A DNA stretch of 64,000 nucleotides from Spirochaetota bacterium. GTDB taxonomy: Bacteria > Spirochaetota > Spirochaetia > Treponematales > Treponemataceae. The notes under the pieces were generated by a model, which did not search any database, was not told where the DNA came from, and saw nothing but the letters and a program-made list of their open reading frames with translations. The stretch is taken from NCBI GenBank assembly GCA_023438065.1, contig JAEXRH010000012.1:496001-560000 (forward strand), written 5' to 3'. Positions 38,692 to 47,879 of the stretch are shown in pieces. Numbering within the stretch: position 1 is the first letter of the stretch; each line of letters begins with the position of its first letter. Position numbers and translations under genes: made by a program.

Positions 38692-40569
38692 TTAGACTCC
38701 CATTCGATTAATGACCGTGTCGAGCATGTCGTTCTGGGTCGATATGAACTTCGCTGCGGCGTTATAGCCGTGCTGGAATTTAATGATGTCCGCGAGCTCC
38801 TCGTCGACGTTCACGCCCGAGATCGAGTCCCGCATGTCGCGCAATTCCTTCATGATGGCGACCTGCGTCTCGAACGCGCGCGCGGCCTGCTCGCCCTTGA
38901 GACCGGCGTTCGCGATCGTGTCGGCGAAGAAATCGTCGAAGGTCCTCGTGTCGCCGACCATGACGGCCGTGTTCCTGATCGCGGCGATCGCGACCGCAGC
39001 GCGGTTGTCGCCCGGGTGCACGACGCCGTCCTGATCGGGGAAACCGGCCGCGATCGTGTTCACGTCGCCCGTGATCTCCTTGGCTATCTCCATCCATCCG
39101 GCGGGATGCGCGATCGGCGCGACGGCGTACTTGAGTTCGCCGCCCGAAAGCGCGGTGTACGCGTCGGCGCGGTCCCAGGCGTACGCGCCCTCGGGACCCT
39201 GTCCCTTGAGGATTCCCGCGTAACCGGCGAGGAAGCGGCCGGAGTCCTCCATTCGCCTGATGACGAAATCGGGATTCCGGACGTCTTTCGCCGCGGTCCC
39301 CTTGAGGACGAGTCGCCCTTCGCGGTCAAGGCTCGCTACGACCTCGGCGCCCGAGGCGTTGATCCGCGCGACGACGTCCGACACCATGTCGGTCGGGTTA
39401 TAGGGAACCGCGACGTCGCCGTCAGCGCCGGAAAGGGTTATCGTCCCCGCGAGTCCGATCTGCTCGCGCGCCGAGAGCTTCGTCGATCCCGAGACGCGGT
39501 AAATATAGGACGAGTCGTATTGGCCGTCGCCGTTCCGGTCGTAGTTACCGGCGACGTTATCGATAAAGTTCTGTTCCTTGAAGAAATCGACCCCGGTCTT
39601 CCCGTTCGCGCCCATGCCGTCGCGATGGACGGCGTTCACGAGGTCGACGAAGGTCATCGTCATCGTGTCGAGCTTCTGTACCTCGTCGCGGAAATCCTTG
39701 TCGCGCAGCTCGATGAGCGCGCCGAGCTTTCCGCCCGCGAATTCCGCGCGATTGCCGTTTTCGGCCCATACGACCTCGGTGTACCCGTCGTTTTCGGGTC
39801 CGTTCCGGAGTTCGAAGGTTCGATAGCTTTTTCCCTGCACGAGCTCGAGTCCCGCCGTATGGATGACGAACTCGTCGGGGTCGCGCTGGTCGGTGGTGAT
39901 GTTGATGAGACCCGAAAGCTTCTCGGTCAAAAGGTCGCGCCGGTCCATGAGATCGTTGGGACTGTCGCCCATCGCCTTGACCTTGACGATCTCCTCGTTG
40001 AGCGAGGCGATCTCGCGGGCGAGGTCGTTAACCTGCCTCGTGACGCCCTCTATGTCGCCGTTCAGCATATCGCGCACGCCCTGCAGGCCGCGATACTGTT
40101 GATGAATCGCGTCGACGAGGGTCTCGCCGCGCGAGAGAACGGCCTGCCTCGAGGCTCGCGACTCGGGATACGTCGAAAGCTCCTGCCAGGAATCCCAGAA
40201 CTGGTCCATCCGGTTTCGCACCGAGGTATCGGCAGGCTCGTTGTAGATCTGCTCCATCATGAGGAGGTAATTGTCCCGGGTCTTCCAGTATCCCTCGCCG
40301 TTGGACTGACCGACGATGCGCTGGTCGAGAAGCTCGTCGCGGACCCGCCTTATCGCCTCTACGGACACGCCCTGCCCGAGCTGGCCGGGAGTCTCCGCGC
40401 GGGAGAGGTCCGGGCGATAGAGGGGTTCGGTAGCCTTGAGCTCCACGCGCTGGCGCGAATAACCCTCGGTCGAGGAATTCGAAAGGTTGTGACCCGCGGT
40501 CTCGATTGACTGGCTGTGGGCGAAAAGGCTCCGCTTTCCCATCTCGATGCCGCTGAACGTGGACGACAT
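38692..40569 (-). CDS. flgK: Flagellar hook-associated protein FlgK
   Basis: 625 residues. N-terminus MSSTFSGIEMGKRSLFAHSQSIETAGHNLSNSSTEGYSRQRVEL is the flagellar rod/hook N-domain; C-terminus DSISGVNVDEELADIIKFQHGYNAAAKFISTQNDMLDTVINRMGV is the matching C-domain. AAGGAG precedes the ATG. Junction protein between hook and FlgL. Confidence 0.95.
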   Translation of the reverse strand: MSSTFSGIEMGKRSLFAHSQSIETAGHNLSNSSTEGYSRQRVELKATEPLYRPDLSRAETPGQLGQGVSVEAIRRVRDELLDQRIVGQSNGEGYWKTRDNYLLMMEQIYNEPADTSVRNRMDQFWDSWQELSTYPESRASRQAVLSRGETLVDAIHQQYRGLQGVRDMLNGDIEGVTRQVNDLAREIASLNEEIVKVKAMGDSPNDLMDRRDLLTEKLSGLINITTDQRDPDEFVIHTAGLELVQGKSYRTFELRNGPENDGYTEVVWAENGNRAEFAGGKLGALIELRDKDFRDEVQKLDTMTMTFVDLVNAVHRDGMGANGKTGVDFFKEQNFIDNVAGNYDRNGDGQYDSSYIYRVSGSTKLSAREQIGLAGTITLSGADGDVAVPYNPTDMVSDVVARINASGAEVVASLDREGRLVLKGTAAKDVRNPDFVIRRMEDSGRFLAGYAGILKGQGPEGAYAWDRADAYTALSGGELKYAVAPIAHPAGWMEIAKEITGDVNTIAAGFPDQDGVVHPGDNRAAVAIAAIRNTAVMVGDTRTFDDFFADTIANAGLKGEQAARAFETQVAIMKELRDMRDSISGVNVDEELADIIKFQHGYNAAAKFISTQNDMLDTVINRMGV

Positions 40570-40582
40570 GATACGCTCCTTG

Positions 40583-41080
40583 TCAGAATGAACGGTTGAG
40601 GACGAGGCTTTCTACCGGCGAGGAAACGATGCCTCCCCTCCGCGAGTAGATCTTCGCCTTCCGTCCGGGCAATACGGTTTCAAGCATGCCGCTTACGACG
40701 GCGCGCGCGTTCGTTACGTAGGTATTGAAAACGTCGTTTTCGGTCTTTGAAAGGAGAAGGAGTCTCTTCATCTCGCGAAAGAGCTCGTTGACGCGCTGGC
40801 GATCCCCCGCGTCGAGACGGGCGGTTACCGCGTAAAAATCGCGCGAACCCTCGGCGTCCGGAAAAAGTTCCTTCGCGCAGGAAAGCCGTTCCTCCTCGAG
40901 GCGGGAGAAAATCGCGGCGTAGGTTTCCGATTCCGATGTTTCTTTCTGGAGAAGAACCCAATCGCGAACGAGGACGCTCTCGTACATCCGCTTTTGGCAG
41001 GCGTACAGGGCCTGAAGGATCGATAGCTGATTGCGGAGGATTTCCTCGAGCCGGGATGTCTGAATCGTTGCTTTTTCCAT
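40583..41080 (-). CDS. flgN: FlgN-like export chaperone
   Basis: 165 residues, nearly all helical (TSRLEEILRNQLSILQALYACQKRMYESVLVRDWVLLQKETSESETYAAIFSRLEEERLSC), with a disordered tail, as in FlgN chaperones for FlgK and FlgL. It precedes flgK by 13 bp. The ATG at 41080 follows GGAGTG; an ATG at 41098 is also possible. Sequence similarity within FlgN is weak, so the name rests on position and helical pattern. Confidence 0.75.
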   Translation of the reverse strand: MEKATIQTSRLEEILRNQLSILQALYACQKRMYESVLVRDWVLLQKETSESETYAAIFSRLEEERLSCAKELFPDAEGSRDFYAVTARLDAGDRQRVNELFREMKRLLLLSKTENDVFNTYVTNARAVVSGMLETVLPGRKAKIYSRRGGIVSSPVESLVLNRSF

Positions 41081-41102
41081 GGCAAAACACTCCTTCATTT
41101 CA

Positions 41103-41129
41103 TTATCGGAAGACCATGCGGGGACTGTA
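41103..41129 (-). promoter_or_regulatory. Sigma-28 promoter of the flgN-flgK-flgL-fliW-csrA operon
   Basis: Minus strand TACAGTCC-N11-TCCGATAA; the -10 differs by one base from GCCGATAA and the spacer is the canonical 11. It ends 22 bp before flgN. Confidence 0.65.
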
Positions 41130-41148
41130 CGGAAATCGTCTTCCATCC

Positions 41149-41177
41149 TTGACTTTTTTTTCCCGTTCTGGCACTAT
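41149..41177 (+). promoter_or_regulatory. Promoter of tRNA-His/tRNA-Arg
   Basis: TTGACT-N17-CACTAT, ending 19 bp before tRNA-His. The spacer begins with seven T. Confidence 0.5.
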
Positions 41178-41196
41178 GGCTCTCGTCAGTTTTCTT

Positions 41197-41269
41197 GGTG
41201 CCTGTAGTTCAGTGGTAGAGCGCCAGATTGTGGATCTGGTTGTCGTGGGTTCGAAACCCATCAGGCACC
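41197..41269 (+). tRNA. tRNA-His (GTG)
   Basis: Includes the extra G at -1 opposite C73 as required for histidine tRNA. Acceptor GTGCCTG/CAGGCAC, anticodon loop TTGTGGA (GTG), T loop TTCGAAA. No encoded CCA. Confidence 0.95.
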
Positions 41270-41335
41270 CTTCTTTCTTCGCGGAACCGGAGACCGGAAC
41301 CGCGAGGAAGCGTTCCGCGCAGGATGGGAGCGTTT

Positions 41336-41409
<74 letters not shown>

Positions 41410-41438
41410 AAAAAGTCAAAAAGGTTGTTGAAACCCGA

Positions 41439-41467
41439 TTGACAAAAAAAACGGTTTGCTGTATAAC
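41439..41467 (+). promoter_or_regulatory. Promoter of tRNA-Lys
   Basis: TTGACA-N17-TATAAC, near consensus. Two 16-bp near-identical direct repeats (41476-41491 and 41505-41520, starting GTAACG) lie between it and the tRNA, spaced 29 bp. Confidence 0.85.
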
Positions 41468-41527
41468 AAATAACCGTAACGGATGCAGACGATGCCGCGA
41501 AACGGTAACGAATGCAAACGAAACAAC

Positions 41528-41600
41528 GGGCCATTAGCTCAGCTGGTAGAGCAACAGACTCTTAATCTGTGGGTCGAAGGTTCGATCCCTTCATGGCTCA
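41528..41600 (+). tRNA. tRNA-Lys (CTT)
   Basis: Acceptor GGGCCAT/ATGGCTC (one G-T), D stem GCTC/GAGC, anticodon loop CTCTTAA (CTT), T arm GAAGG-TTCGATC-CCTTC, discriminator A, no CCA. Confidence 0.95.
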
Positions 41601-41623
41601 GATCGAACGAAAGTCCTCAGTGA

Positions 41624-41652
41624 TTGACACGGGACTTGAGTTTCGGTAGAAT
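41624..41652 (+). promoter_or_regulatory. Promoter of tRNA-Leu/tRNA-Gly
   Basis: TTGACA-N17-TAGAAT, near consensus, 46 bp before tRNA-Leu. Confidence 0.85.
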
Positions 41653-41698
41653 GCTGTCACTTGCGATGCGAACGCCGAGAGGCGATGCGCAAAGACAA

Positions 41699-41778
41699 GC
41701 GAGAGTGGTGGAATTGGCAGACACGCCAGACTTAGGATCTGGTGCCTCGGCGTGAGGGTTCAAGTCCCTCCTCTCGCA
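41699..41778 (+). tRNA. tRNA-Leu (TAG)
   Basis: Acceptor GCGAGAG/CTCTCGC, anticodon loop CTTAGGA (TAG), a compact variable arm around GCCTCGGCGT, T arm GAGGG-TTCAAGT-CCCTC, discriminator A, no CCA. 80 nt is short for a class II tRNA. Confidence 0.93.
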
Positions 41779-41813
41779 GTTCCGCCACGACGAACGGTGC
41801 AACAGTAGATTTT

Positions 41814-41885
41814 GCGGGAATAGCTCAGTGGTAGAGCGCCACCTTGCCAAGGTGGATGTCGCGGGTCCGACTCCCGTTTCCCGCT
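41814..41885 (+). tRNA. tRNA-Gly (GCC)
   Basis: Acceptor GCGGGAA/TTCCCGC, anticodon loop TTGCCAA (GCC), T stem GCGGG/CCCGT. The T loop is TCCGACT rather than TTCGAxT, so position 55 is C instead of T. Discriminator T, no CCA. Confidence 0.93.
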
Positions 41886-41894
41886 CTTACTCGG

Positions 41895-41930
41895 AAGGCG
41901 ATTCGGTAAAATCCGGATCGCCTTTTTTTA
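41895..41930 (+). terminator. Terminator after the tRNA cluster
   Basis: AAGGCGAT-T-CGG pairs with CCG-G-ATCGCCTT and is followed by a T-run. Confidence 0.88.
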
Positions 41931-41999
41931 TTCAAGGCTAAACGCAGGACCGCGCCCGGCGGTCCTTGAGAAACTTTACAATAGCAAGAGGATGTTCAC

Positions 42000-43361
42000 A
42001 TGAATCTGAACAAGCAGTTCACCAAGCTTGACAAGTCCCGCGTCCAGCTCGACGTCACCATCGGCAAGGACGAGATCGCGAAGACCTACCAGGAGCTTCT
42101 CCAGAAGTATTCCAAGACCATACAGATCCCCGGTTTCCGAAAGGGAAAGGTTCCCGTCGCCGTGCTCGAGAAGAAATACGGCGACGCGCTCAAGGGCGAC
42201 GCCGCCGGCGACATCATGGAGAAGGCGCTCGGGGAGATCTTCGAGGCGGCCAACGAACACGAGCGCCCCCTTCCCTACTCTCAGCCCGTGATGGACAAGA
42301 CCCCGGAGTTCGACGTCTCGAAGGACATGTCGTTCACCGTTACCTACGACGTCTTCCCCGAGGTCAAGCTCGCCGCGATCGACGGCTTCAAGCTCGAGGT
42401 CCCGCAGGTTTCCGTGGGAGAGGCCGAGATGAAGGAAGAGCTCGAGGCGATCCGCGACCGCAACGCGATCGTCGTCGACCGCGCCGACGGCGACAAGGCC
42501 GCGAAGGATAATATCGCGACGGTGAACTACTGCGAGCTCGACGACGCGGGCGTCGCCATCGCGGGAACCGAGCGCCAGGACTTCACCTTCACGATCGGCA
42601 CCGGATATAACATCTTCAAGTTCGACGACGAGATCGTCGGCATGAAGAAGGGCGAGACCAAGGACTTCACGAAGAAATTCCCCGCCGACTTCGAGGACAA
42701 GGACATCGCGGGCACGACGAAGAAGCTTCGCGTCACCCTCACCGCGCTCAAGGCGCGCAATCTCCCCGACCTCGACGACGAGCTCGCCCAGGACGTGAGC
42801 GAGAAGTACAAGACCCTCGACGACCTCAAGGCCGACATCAAGAAGAACATGGAAACCGCCCTCGAGAACAAGCTCAAGGAAATCAAGTCGAACGCCCTCC
42901 TCGAGAAGATCGTCGAGAAGAACCCCTTCGAGCTCCCCGAGTCAATGGTAGCCGCAGAGCTCGAGTCGCGCTGGCAGATGCTCGCGCAGCGCTTCCGCAC
43001 CGACGTCGCCCAGCTCGAGAAGCTCATCGTCTCCTCCGGCCAGTCGAAGGAAGAGATGCTCAAAGGCTGGAGGGGCGAGGCCGAGAAAATGCTCAAGAGC
43101 CGCGTCGCCGTCGAGCTTCTCCTCAAGGACCGCGCGATCGACGTGACCCCCGAGGACGTCGAGGCCGAGTACGCGCGCATCGCCGAGGGAGCGGGAATTT
43201 CCGCCGACGAGGTCAAAAAACACTATGCGGATCCCCGCCGGAAAGAGTATCTTATAGACGACATCAAGGAGCAGCGCCTTTACGCGCAGCTTCTCGAGAA
43301 GTGCACGCTTTCCAAGGGCGATAAGGTGGCCTTTGCAGATCTCTTCAAGAACGAGCAGTAA
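42000..43361 (+). CDS. tig: Trigger factor
   Basis: 453 residues. Ribosome-binding domain with IPGFRKGKVPVAVLEKKYG (GFRxGxxP signature), a middle FKBP-like domain (about 155-245, IGTGYNIFKFDDEIVGMKKGETKDF) and a helical C-terminal chaperone domain. Cotranslational folding and proline isomerisation. A -10 TACAAT lies at 41977-41982, 17 nt before the ATG. First gene of tig-clpP-clpX. Confidence 0.95.
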   Translation: MNLNKQFTKLDKSRVQLDVTIGKDEIAKTYQELLQKYSKTIQIPGFRKGKVPVAVLEKKYGDALKGDAAGDIMEKALGEIFEAANEHERPLPYSQPVMDKTPEFDVSKDMSFTVTYDVFPEVKLAAIDGFKLEVPQVSVGEAEMKEELEAIRDRNAIVVDRADGDKAAKDNIATVNYCELDDAGVAIAGTERQDFTFTIGTGYNIFKFDDEIVGMKKGETKDFTKKFPADFEDKDIAGTTKKLRVTLTALKARNLPDLDDELAQDVSEKYKTLDDLKADIKKNMETALENKLKEIKSNALLEKIVEKNPFELPESMVAAELESRWQMLAQRFRTDVAQLEKLIVSSGQSKEEMLKGWRGEAEKMLKSRVAVELLLKDRAIDVTPEDVEAEYARIAEGAGISADEVKKHYADPRRKEYLIDDIKEQRLYAQLLEKCTLSKGDKVAFADLFKNEQ

Positions 43362-43363
43362 CC

Positions 43364-43961
43364 ATGAACGAACAAATGAACAATCTGGTTCCCTACGTCG
43401 TCGAGCAGACCGGTAACGGCGAGCGCTCCTACGACATCTTCTCTCGGCTTCTCAAGGACCGGATTGTCTTCATTGACGGCGAGATAACCGACGCGACCGC
43501 GGATCTCGCGGTCGCCCAGCTCCTTTTCCTCGATTCACAGAATCCGGATAAGGACATAAACCTCTACATCAACAGCCCCGGCGGTTCCGTGACCGCGGGT
43601 CTCGCGATCTACGATACCATCCAGCAGATCCGCTCGGACGTGCAGACCTTCTGCCTCGGGCAGGCTGCGAGCATGGCCGCGATCATCCTCGCGGGCGGCA
43701 CGGCCGGAAAGCGCAACGCGCTTCCCTCCTCGCGCGTGCTCATTCATCAGCCCTGGGGCGGGGTTCAGGGCCAGGCCGTCGACATCGGCATCCAGGCCCG
43801 CGAGATCGTCAGGCTCAAGAAGCTCACGATCGAGTACTTCGCCTACCATACGGGAAAGAGCGAGGAGGAGGTCGCGCGGGACATGGAGCGCGACTACTTC
43901 ATGTCCGCCGGCGAGGCGCACGCCTATGGCATCGTCGACCAGGTCATGAAGCGGAGGAAGC

Positions 43962-43981
<20 letters not shown>
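43364..43981 (+). CDS. clpP: ATP-dependent Clp protease proteolytic subunit
   Basis: 205 residues. Catalytic triad Ser103 (GQAASMAA), His128 (VLIHQPWGG) and Asp177 (MERDYFMSA) is intact; NLYINSPGGSVTAGLAIYDT is diagnostic. The N-terminal stretch to residue 22 includes a short propeptide. Starts 2 bp after tig and overlaps clpX by 20 bp. Confidence 0.97.
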
Positions 43982-45206
<1,225 letters not shown>

Positions 45207-45302
45207 GCGCGGACGATCGCTTGAACGCGGTCCGTTCCCGTAACCGTCGTCGGTGAAGCGAGCGCTTCCCTCTCGGCAGGTTCGGGAGTGGACCGTTTTT
45301 TT

Positions 45303-46439
45303 TTACGTGCGGCCGACGGTCTCGGCCACGCAGGCAAGGGTCTCGGAGGCGCTCTGCCTCCAGTCGAAATTCGTGACCCATTTCAGGCCGGACTCGACGA
45401 GGGAAGCCCTGAGCGCGTCGGTTTCGCCCGACGGGACGCGCACGATCCGGGCGATCGCGTTCGCAATTTCATCCGGGTCGTTCTGGTCAAAGTAAAGCGC
45501 GGAATCGCCGGCGATTTCGGGGAGCGCGCCTGCGCGGGCGCACGCGACGGGAATGCCGCAGGCCATCGCCTCGAGTACGGGAAGCCCGACGCCCTCCGCC
45601 GAGGAGGGGAAGACGCACGCGTCGGCCGCCGAATACAGGTCGGGAAGGTTCTGATGGGGGAAATACCCGGTGAGGAGTATGTCCGAGGCCACGGGAGACT
45701 TGATGACCTCGCGGTGCACGATCTCGGCGTTGATTCCGTCGGCACCAGCGAGCACGAGCCGGTGCGGGAGTCCGGTGCGCTGCTTGAAGATGGCGAACGC
45801 CCTGATGAGCTCGACGTGGCATTTCGCGGGATACGCGACCCGCGAGGCGTATATGATGTACGGCCGCCTTATGGAAAAGGGGTGGATCAGAACGGCCTCG
45901 GTCGACGACTGCTGCCTGGGATAAAAGAGGTTCGTGTCGATACCGTTGTGAATCACGGTAATTCGGGATTCGGGAATGCGGAGGTTCACGAGGTCATCCC
46001 GGATAAACCGGCTTGCGGCGATTATCCGGTTCGTCTTGCGAAGCTGCATCTTGAACAGCGACGCGATCATCCCGTCGTCGGAGTTCTTCCAGTTGTCGGA
46101 AAGGATGTCCTGAACGACGACCACCGACGGTACGTCAAGGCGCATGGGCAGGAACCGCACGCCCGAGGGAAAGAGCACCGCGTCATACCGCTGTTTCTTC
46201 GCGAATGAGGGAAAACCGGTGATATGCCAAAGCCGTTCGGCGAGTTGACTGTCCGATACCGTGACGCCGGTATAGGAAACCGAATCGAGCCCCGACGTAT
46301 AGGTGAATCGGTCCAGTTCGGGACCGAAGAGGTCGACTCCGTGCTCCGATTCGGGAAGATTGCGAACGAGAGAAAGGACGTACGCCCCTATTCCGGACCG
46401 TCCATGGTCACAACCGAAGGTATCGATACCGATTTTCAA
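45303..46439 (-). CDS. Glycosyltransferase family 4 (GT-B)
   Basis: 378 residues. MKIGIDTFGCDHGRSGIGAYVLSLVRNLPES has the N-terminal glycine loop and AEGVGLPVLEAMACGIPVACARAGALPEI the EX7E donor-site motif of GT4. VVVQDILSDNW resembles the acceptor region of mannosyltransferases. Sugar and acceptor unknown. No further polysaccharide genes on its strand. Confidence 0.85.
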   Translation of the reverse strand: MKIGIDTFGCDHGRSGIGAYVLSLVRNLPESEHGVDLFGPELDRFTYTSGLDSVSYTGVTVSDSQLAERLWHITGFPSFAKKQRYDAVLFPSGVRFLPMRLDVPSVVVVQDILSDNWKNSDDGMIASLFKMQLRKTNRIIAASRFIRDDLVNLRIPESRITVIHNGIDTNLFYPRQQSSTEAVLIHPFSIRRPYIIYASRVAYPAKCHVELIRAFAIFKQRTGLPHRLVLAGADGINAEIVHREVIKSPVASDILLTGYFPHQNLPDLYSAADACVFPSSAEGVGLPVLEAMACGIPVACARAGALPEIAGDSALYFDQNDPDEIANAIARIVRVPSGETDALRASLVESGLKWVTNFDWRQSASETLACVAETVGRT

Positions 46440-46470
46440 CAGGATCCCCCATCACGCGGATTAACGAGCC

Positions 46471-46479
46471 ATTATAGCA
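46471..46479 (-). promoter_or_regulatory. Extended -10 promoter, GT4 gene
   Basis: Minus strand TGCTATAAT (TGn plus perfect -10), 31 bp before the GT4 start, in the divergent region with the helicase gene. Confidence 0.55.
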
Positions 46480-46511
46480 CTTTTTCCTTCCTTATGCTAT
46501 CCTCATGTACT

Positions 46512-47759
46512 ATGACCACTTTTTCCGACCTTTCCGTCATCCCGGAAATTTGCGCGGCCCTTGAACGAAAGGGAATCACCGAACCGACGGCAGTACAACA
46601 AGCCGTAATTCCCGCCTTGCTCGCGGGAGAATCCGTGCTTTTCCAGTCCGAAACCGGCACGGGAAAAACCTTCGCGTACCTCGTCCCGGCTTTCATGAAA
46701 TGCGTCGGGGATGATAGCGCCGATTCGCCCAAGATACTGGTCATCGCACCGACTCACGAGCTCGCCTCCCAAATCAAGGGCGAGGCCTCGTCCCTCGCGA
46801 GGGAAGCGGGCATCCCCGTAACGACGGCGCTCTGCATCGGCGGGGCGCCACTCAAACGGCAGATCGAGGCGCTCAAGGGGAAACCTACCCTGCTCGCGGG
46901 AGGCCCGGCGCGCATTCTCGAGCTCATCAGGCTGAAGAAACTGTCCGTTCGCGGCATACGGACGGTCATCCTCGACGAAACCGACCGCATGCTCGCTCCC
47001 GAGCTTCGCGACATCCTTTCCGATCTCCTTGCGACCCTCCCGACGGGCGCGCAGTATATCGCCTGCTCCGCGACCCTCAGCAAGTACCATGCATCCCTTC
47101 TCGAGCGCATGGTGCCGAAGGCTCAGGGCGCGGCTGACGCGAGCGGGTCGGGGACGGATTCCCTTGCCGCTTCGGGGACGAAGACCCATCGACTCAGGCT
47201 CATTACCCTTCCCCCGGAGGCCGTGCTCAGAAGGAACATCGCGCACTGGGCGTTCTACAGCGAGGGACGGGACAAGATAGAAACCCTTCGCCGGTTCATC
47301 CTCGCCGAACGGCCGGCGAAGGCGCTCGTCTTTACCGCGATCGCGGGACAGGTCGAGAATATCGCGGCGCAGCTCCGGTTCCGGAAGATTCCGTGCTCGG
47401 CGCTCTACGCGAAGCTCGGCAAGCTCGAGCGAAAGAAGGCCATGGACGATTTTCGCTCAGGGCGTACCCAGGTCCTCGTGACGAGCGATCTTTCGGCGCG
47501 CGGGCTCGACATCCCGAACGTGACCCACATCATTCAGCTGGACGTGAACGAGAACGAGGATTTCTTCATACATCGGGCTGGCCGTACCGCCCGCGCGGGA
47601 AAGTCCGGCATCAACGCCGTCTTCGGCGACGAGCGCGAGCTCAGGAATCTCGCGCGGATCGAGAAGAAACTCGGCATCGTCGTGTATCCGAAGGTTCTGT
47701 ACGGGGGAAAGGTTCGTGCCCCCGAGGAATTCGAGGACGGGGAAGGCGAAACGGATTAG
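46512..47759 (+). CDS. DEAD-box RNA helicase
   Basis: 415 residues. Q motif, Walker A SETGTGKT, Ia PTHELASQ, motif II as DETD, motif III SAT, and SDLSARGLDIPNVTHIIQLD...HRAGRTARAG (V and VI). It has only the two RecA domains and a short tail (PKVLYGGKVRAPEEFEDGEGETD), with no extra RNA-binding domain. The ATG at 46512 starts just before the Q motif; an ATG 18 bp earlier is in frame. Likely RNA unwinding in ribosome assembly or decay. Confidence 0.9.
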   Translation: MTTFSDLSVIPEICAALERKGITEPTAVQQAVIPALLAGESVLFQSETGTGKTFAYLVPAFMKCVGDDSADSPKILVIAPTHELASQIKGEASSLAREAGIPVTTALCIGGAPLKRQIEALKGKPTLLAGGPARILELIRLKKLSVRGIRTVILDETDRMLAPELRDILSDLLATLPTGAQYIACSATLSKYHASLLERMVPKAQGAADASGSGTDSLAASGTKTHRLRLITLPPEAVLRRNIAHWAFYSEGRDKIETLRRFILAERPAKALVFTAIAGQVENIAAQLRFRKIPCSALYAKLGKLERKKAMDDFRSGRTQVLVTSDLSARGLDIPNVTHIIQLDVNENEDFFIHRAGRTARAGKSGINAVFGDERELRNLARIEKKLGIVVYPKVLYGGKVRAPEEFEDGEGETD

Positions 47760-47832
47760 CGGCGGGACTGCAGCCCGCGTCGCGCGACAGATAACCAGAC
47801 CGCGGGACGCGTTCCCGTCAAAAGCATAAAAA

Positions 47833-47860
47833 AAAGGAACCGGCATCCCGGTTCCTTTTC
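47833..47860. terminator. Bidirectional terminator
   Basis: AAAAGGAACCGG-CATC-CCGGTTCCTTTT with A and T flanks, between the helicase (plus) and the barrel protein (minus). Confidence 0.88.
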
Positions 47861-47879
47861 GTTTTATCAAGTAACGGCT

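Noticed and set aside
37022..38695. 557-codon plus-strand frame opposite flgL
   Set aside because: Composition (Arg, Val, Asp-rich) is typical of the antisense of high-GC coding DNA, and flgL on the minus strand is certain.
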